The notes under the pieces: generated by a model
Seen by the model: the letters and a program-made list of their open reading frames with translations, nothing else
Databases searched by the model: none
Told to the model about the DNA's origin: nothing
NCBI GenBank assembly: GCA_002794735.1
Contig: NBAZ01000006.1
Location: 1,302,001 to 1,366,000 of the forward strand
Reading direction: 5' to 3'
Length of the DNA: 64,000 bases
Origin: Pyrrhoderma lamaoense
Lineage: Eukaryota > Basidiomycota > Agaricomycetes > Hymenochaetales > Hymenochaetaceae
Position numbers and translations under genes: made by a program
In this document: positions 60,873 through 64,000 of the stretch, piece after piece
Position numbering within the stretch: the first letter of the stretch is position 1
How the letters are laid out: every line of letters starts with the position of its first letter

Positions 60873-63800
60873 TCAGCTTCGTAAATCAGATCTTGTCAAG
60901 GAATTAAAACGGCCTTCCACATCGCTATCGCTTTCAGCGTTCCAAGACTCGTTTAAAGCCGAGCGGACTACATCAGTGGGAGAAGAAACGTTGCTATCCC
61001 GATACATCCCACGGAACCGGCTCCGATTCGGGCTGTCTATACTATCCGTTGTTGCACTACTGACGCTATAATCAATTGAATCGATTTTCATGCTACTTCG
61101 TGTTGCAAACGATCCCGATGACGGAGTGGGCATGGGTGTTCGTCTTGTCGTGACCCGTCCCACACTTTTGACTCTCATCAATTCACGTTCAGTGTGAGAG
61201 CGACGAGTTCCGGTGGAGGTGACTGATGTTGTATGTGAGTGTGTGGTCGCATTTGAGAATGCCGGGCCCCGCCTAGCTGACACAGTGACTCTACGCGCAT
61301 TCGTGGGAGGGACTAGAACAGCACTTCGGAGGCCTGAGCTTGTAGTACTAGTGCTCTGTGCACTCAAAGGCCGAGGTCGGCTAATAGAAAGTGTTTGTTG
61401 TTGCTGCTGAGGGAAATCAACTTTTTCTATCTGCTTTTCTTTTTCCTTTCCTTTTTCCTTTTCCTTTCGTTTACTCTGGGGTTTCCGTTTTGGATGCCGG
61501 TCGTCAAAGGGACTGTAAGTGACAGGTGATGGCTGATCTACACCGCGGTACGATTGTCTTCGCATGCGGTCGTACTGAGCAACCTTTGATGCGATCCGGC
61601 CTAAGCCACTTTCCGCTGCGGCGAGTTCTGATACTCTGAATTCCACTCCAGCATCGTTATCTGAGTCTGAAAAGGGATCAATATCATCTGGGCCACCTAA
61701 GTTACGGGCTGTATCAACTTCGGTGCTTGTGATCGAGCTACTAGAATTCAGTGTCATTCCAGGAGTAGGTCCACGAGTAGTTGTACTAGGGGTCGTGCGC
61801 ATGGAGTTGTGTTTGGGATTTTCAGCTTGTCGGCTTGATCCTTCCTCGAAGACAGAAGTCACGGCGCTCTCAGAGCTTACTTCAACACGCTGAGAGTTGA
61901 CTGCATCAGATCTTGCTATAACTGAATCAATAGGTGGTGGGATAGGTATATTTTTTCGCTTTAAGGAACTCGATTGAGATATCTTGGAGGAGCTAATCAG
62001 GCTCTCTTGCGATTGCTGTTGCTTGGGCTGTTGAGGAGGAGCACCGAATGTAAATGCGCTTGCACCAGAGACTCCACTGTCCGCTCTCTGTCCATGGGAG
62101 TCAATCCCAAGTGCAGGCATCAGTTGTGGAGGAGGCTTGCGTTTAATAGAATTACTGGGAGAAATGGTTTTCTCTTCCTTCTCTTTGTATTCAATAACAT
62201 CATCCAAAACGACTGACGCTGGGAGACTCCGCTGGCGTTCCCTTTGTAACACGCGTTTCCCACTTGCCGTCCGTCTCGGTGGTATTCCAGGGAATTCAGC
62301 TGCAAGGGCATTAACAATACTGAGTGAGTCCGAGGCAAGGCTACTCCCAGACATGAACCGTGCGTGACCACGAACATACGAGTTCGAGGAGATATCAGCC
62401 AAGGAGTCAGTATCCTGCTTGAACCTTGGATTAGGCCGAGATGAAGACTGCTTCTGTGAGAGAGAGTCCGAGTTATACCCCCGACTGTCAAGCACATTCC
62501 TTAGCTCTTGCGGGAGTGAGAATGAATCTAACTCGGGGACAGATGGTGGAGCGACAGCATAAAGAGAGCGTGAAAGAGAGCGACCTGTACTACGAGATTT
62601 TCTGGTGCTGACAGATTCCCAGTTACCATGCATGCGTCGGTCCGCAGAGCCTCCAATGATTGTCCCGCGTCGCTGGAATGTCGCTGTCAGTTCCTCTGCT
62701 GATGGGACTTTCAAATCAGAAAGCCTCAAATTTAGAGCAGGCGCCGAGTGACCGTCATAATGGACAGTGACCCTCTGTGGACGAGGGATTGGTCCGCCTT
62801 GCGCAGTACCTTCAACGTGTTTCACTTCTCCCGCAGGAGGAATCTGAGAAAACCCTGCTGCTGTGGGGGACAACCGCATGAAAGTACTTTCTCGAGGATT
62901 AGAGATCATTTCTCGAATTTGTGATATGGTTCGGCCGCGGCCTCGTCCAGTTGCTTCCGGTTCATCCTCTCTAAAGAGATAGTTAGACTCTAGTACTCAT
63001 TAAACAATATGATGACTTACAAATGTACTGAGCCGAACGCTATACAACACCGTGAAAACAAACGAAGAACTCTTCGGGTTAAAACTACTGGGAAACCACC
63101 ATTTACAAAACCCAAAACTGAGTCGATAGCTCCAAGTTTGACACCTATAGAAATCCAAACTATTCCGCTGGCCCTTGGGACCCTGTCTCCAACATAATAC
63201 TTTTCCCCAAGATGACGCTCTCGCCAGATAGAAACAAGCAAGTACATAGTGATGAGGAAAGTGAAAGCTTGGTATATGATAAGAAGGACTAGTGTGACAC
63301 TAGTAAAAAACTGCCATGACGTCTCGGCCCCTGATGAAGCAAAGCCGATTGCAAGTAACGAATCACCTTGTTTATCCTGAAACAAACCTGAATTGTTTTG
63401 GATCAGCAATAGACCAGCGCCTAAAGTATGTCCAATACGTACGATGGGATATGCCTATGAAAGAACCTAGTTCACTCAATGCGACAATTAGTGGTATTGA
63501 TACAAGAAGAGCATATTTTGTGATCGTCTGGGACAACCGCGGTAGGTTGGGAAGAAAGAAGGATCTCGCGAAAACAAAAAGAAAGATGGTATACAAGAGG
63601 ATGGGTACAGAAGAAAGAGCGCCTTTAACATTAAGTGCTATTGTTCAGATATTTTGTTCATTGATAGCACCTAATCACTCACCAGTTACAATGTCAAAGA
63701 TTCTGAATGTTTGTAGCTGCTGGCGAGCTTGAGGGAGAATATGTGCGAGAAGATCGAGAAGGGAGACTGCGTAGATTGCCCATCCCTCAGCAAATATCCA

Positions 63801-64000
63801 GTAGTGTTTTCTTCTGTGTTATGTGTTCAAAATCAGTATCTCACTTAAATCTCTGAGAAACAGTGAAGGTGTTAGTCTGCTTCGGAGGAATACATAATTC
63901 TTCAACGCGAGAACCGGGATCTGGCCTTATAGCTGTCTCATATAACCTCCAACATGTTAAAACTTACCTCTTGGAACGCCAATATATAGCTGTAAGTAAG
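60873..64000 (-). CDS. multipass membrane protein with long disordered tail, 5' partial
   Basis: The 5' end lies beyond the window. Visible membrane segments include WIFAEGWAIYAVSLLDLLAH (near 63800), IFLFVFARSFF and KYALLVSIPLIVAL (63600-63480), SVTLVLLIIYQAFTFLITMY (near 63270) and GIVWISIGVKLGAIDSV (63160-63110). After an intron ending at about 62975 comes a hydrophilic tail of about 690 residues (EDEPEATGRGRGRTISQIRE onward), rich in Ser, Arg, Pro and Thr, with basic and acidic patches. It ends RFNSLTRSDLRS with the stop at 60873-60875. At least five helices are seen, so a seven-helix protein with a cytosolic tail is plausible. I cannot name the family. Confidence 0.75.

Overview
The window is nuclear DNA of a filamentous fungus, most likely an agaricomycete basidiomycete. 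The evidence is the dense short introns (about 50-90 nt, GT/GC...AG), a FunK1-type kinase, a large-insert G-alpha, a block of tyrosine-kinase-like (TKL) kinases, and basidiomycete-type acetyl-CoA synthetase and Ert1/AcuK factor. Species cannot be named. I recognise no transposon, rRNA, tRNA or CRISPR array.

Layout. 0.5-5.1 kb (-): phosphoinositide phospholipase C. 5.8-7.8 kb (-): DUF2461 protein, divergent from SOF1 (8.5-10.3 kb, +). 10.5-11.15 kb (+): an 82-aa single-pass membrane protein. 11.2-14.4 kb: gene-poor. 14.4 kb (+): 86-aa coiled-coil protein, convergent with ERT1 (14.9-16.9 kb, -). 17-19.6 kb: spacer, then acetyl-CoA synthetase (19.65-22.26 kb, +) and CCC1 iron/manganese transporter (22.66-23.96 kb, +). 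24.5-25 kb (-): an unrecognised gene. 27-28.1 kb (+): FunK1 kinase. 28.9-31.3 kb (-): divergent G-alpha. 33.4-42.4 kb (+): three tandem paralogous TKL kinases. 43.3-45.1 kb (+): cyclophilin-40. 46-48.3 kb: two paralogous tiny Cys/His proteins of a family I do not recognise. 49.1-52.6 kb (-): Sds3-like chromatin protein. 53.2-58.9 kb (-): VWA8-type AAA+ protein. 59.4-60.5 kb (+): VPS26. 60.9 kb to the window end (-): multipass membrane protein with a long disordered tail.

How the genes relate. A putative gluconeogenesis regulator (ERT1) stands divergent from acetyl-CoA synthetase, with two identical-geometry CGG-N4-CCG palindromes between them. PLC, G-alpha, FunK1 and the TKL trio make the region rich in signalling genes, but no shared pathway is shown.

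Reading caution. At about 17 places a conserved protein jumps frame, and every jump is healed by adding exactly one base, mostly in a short homopolymer. The breaks fall in normally essential genes (SOF1) as well as others (ACS, PLC, VWA8, Sds3-like, kinases). I read these as base-calling deletions, not pseudogenes, and list the genes as CDS with the breaks noted.
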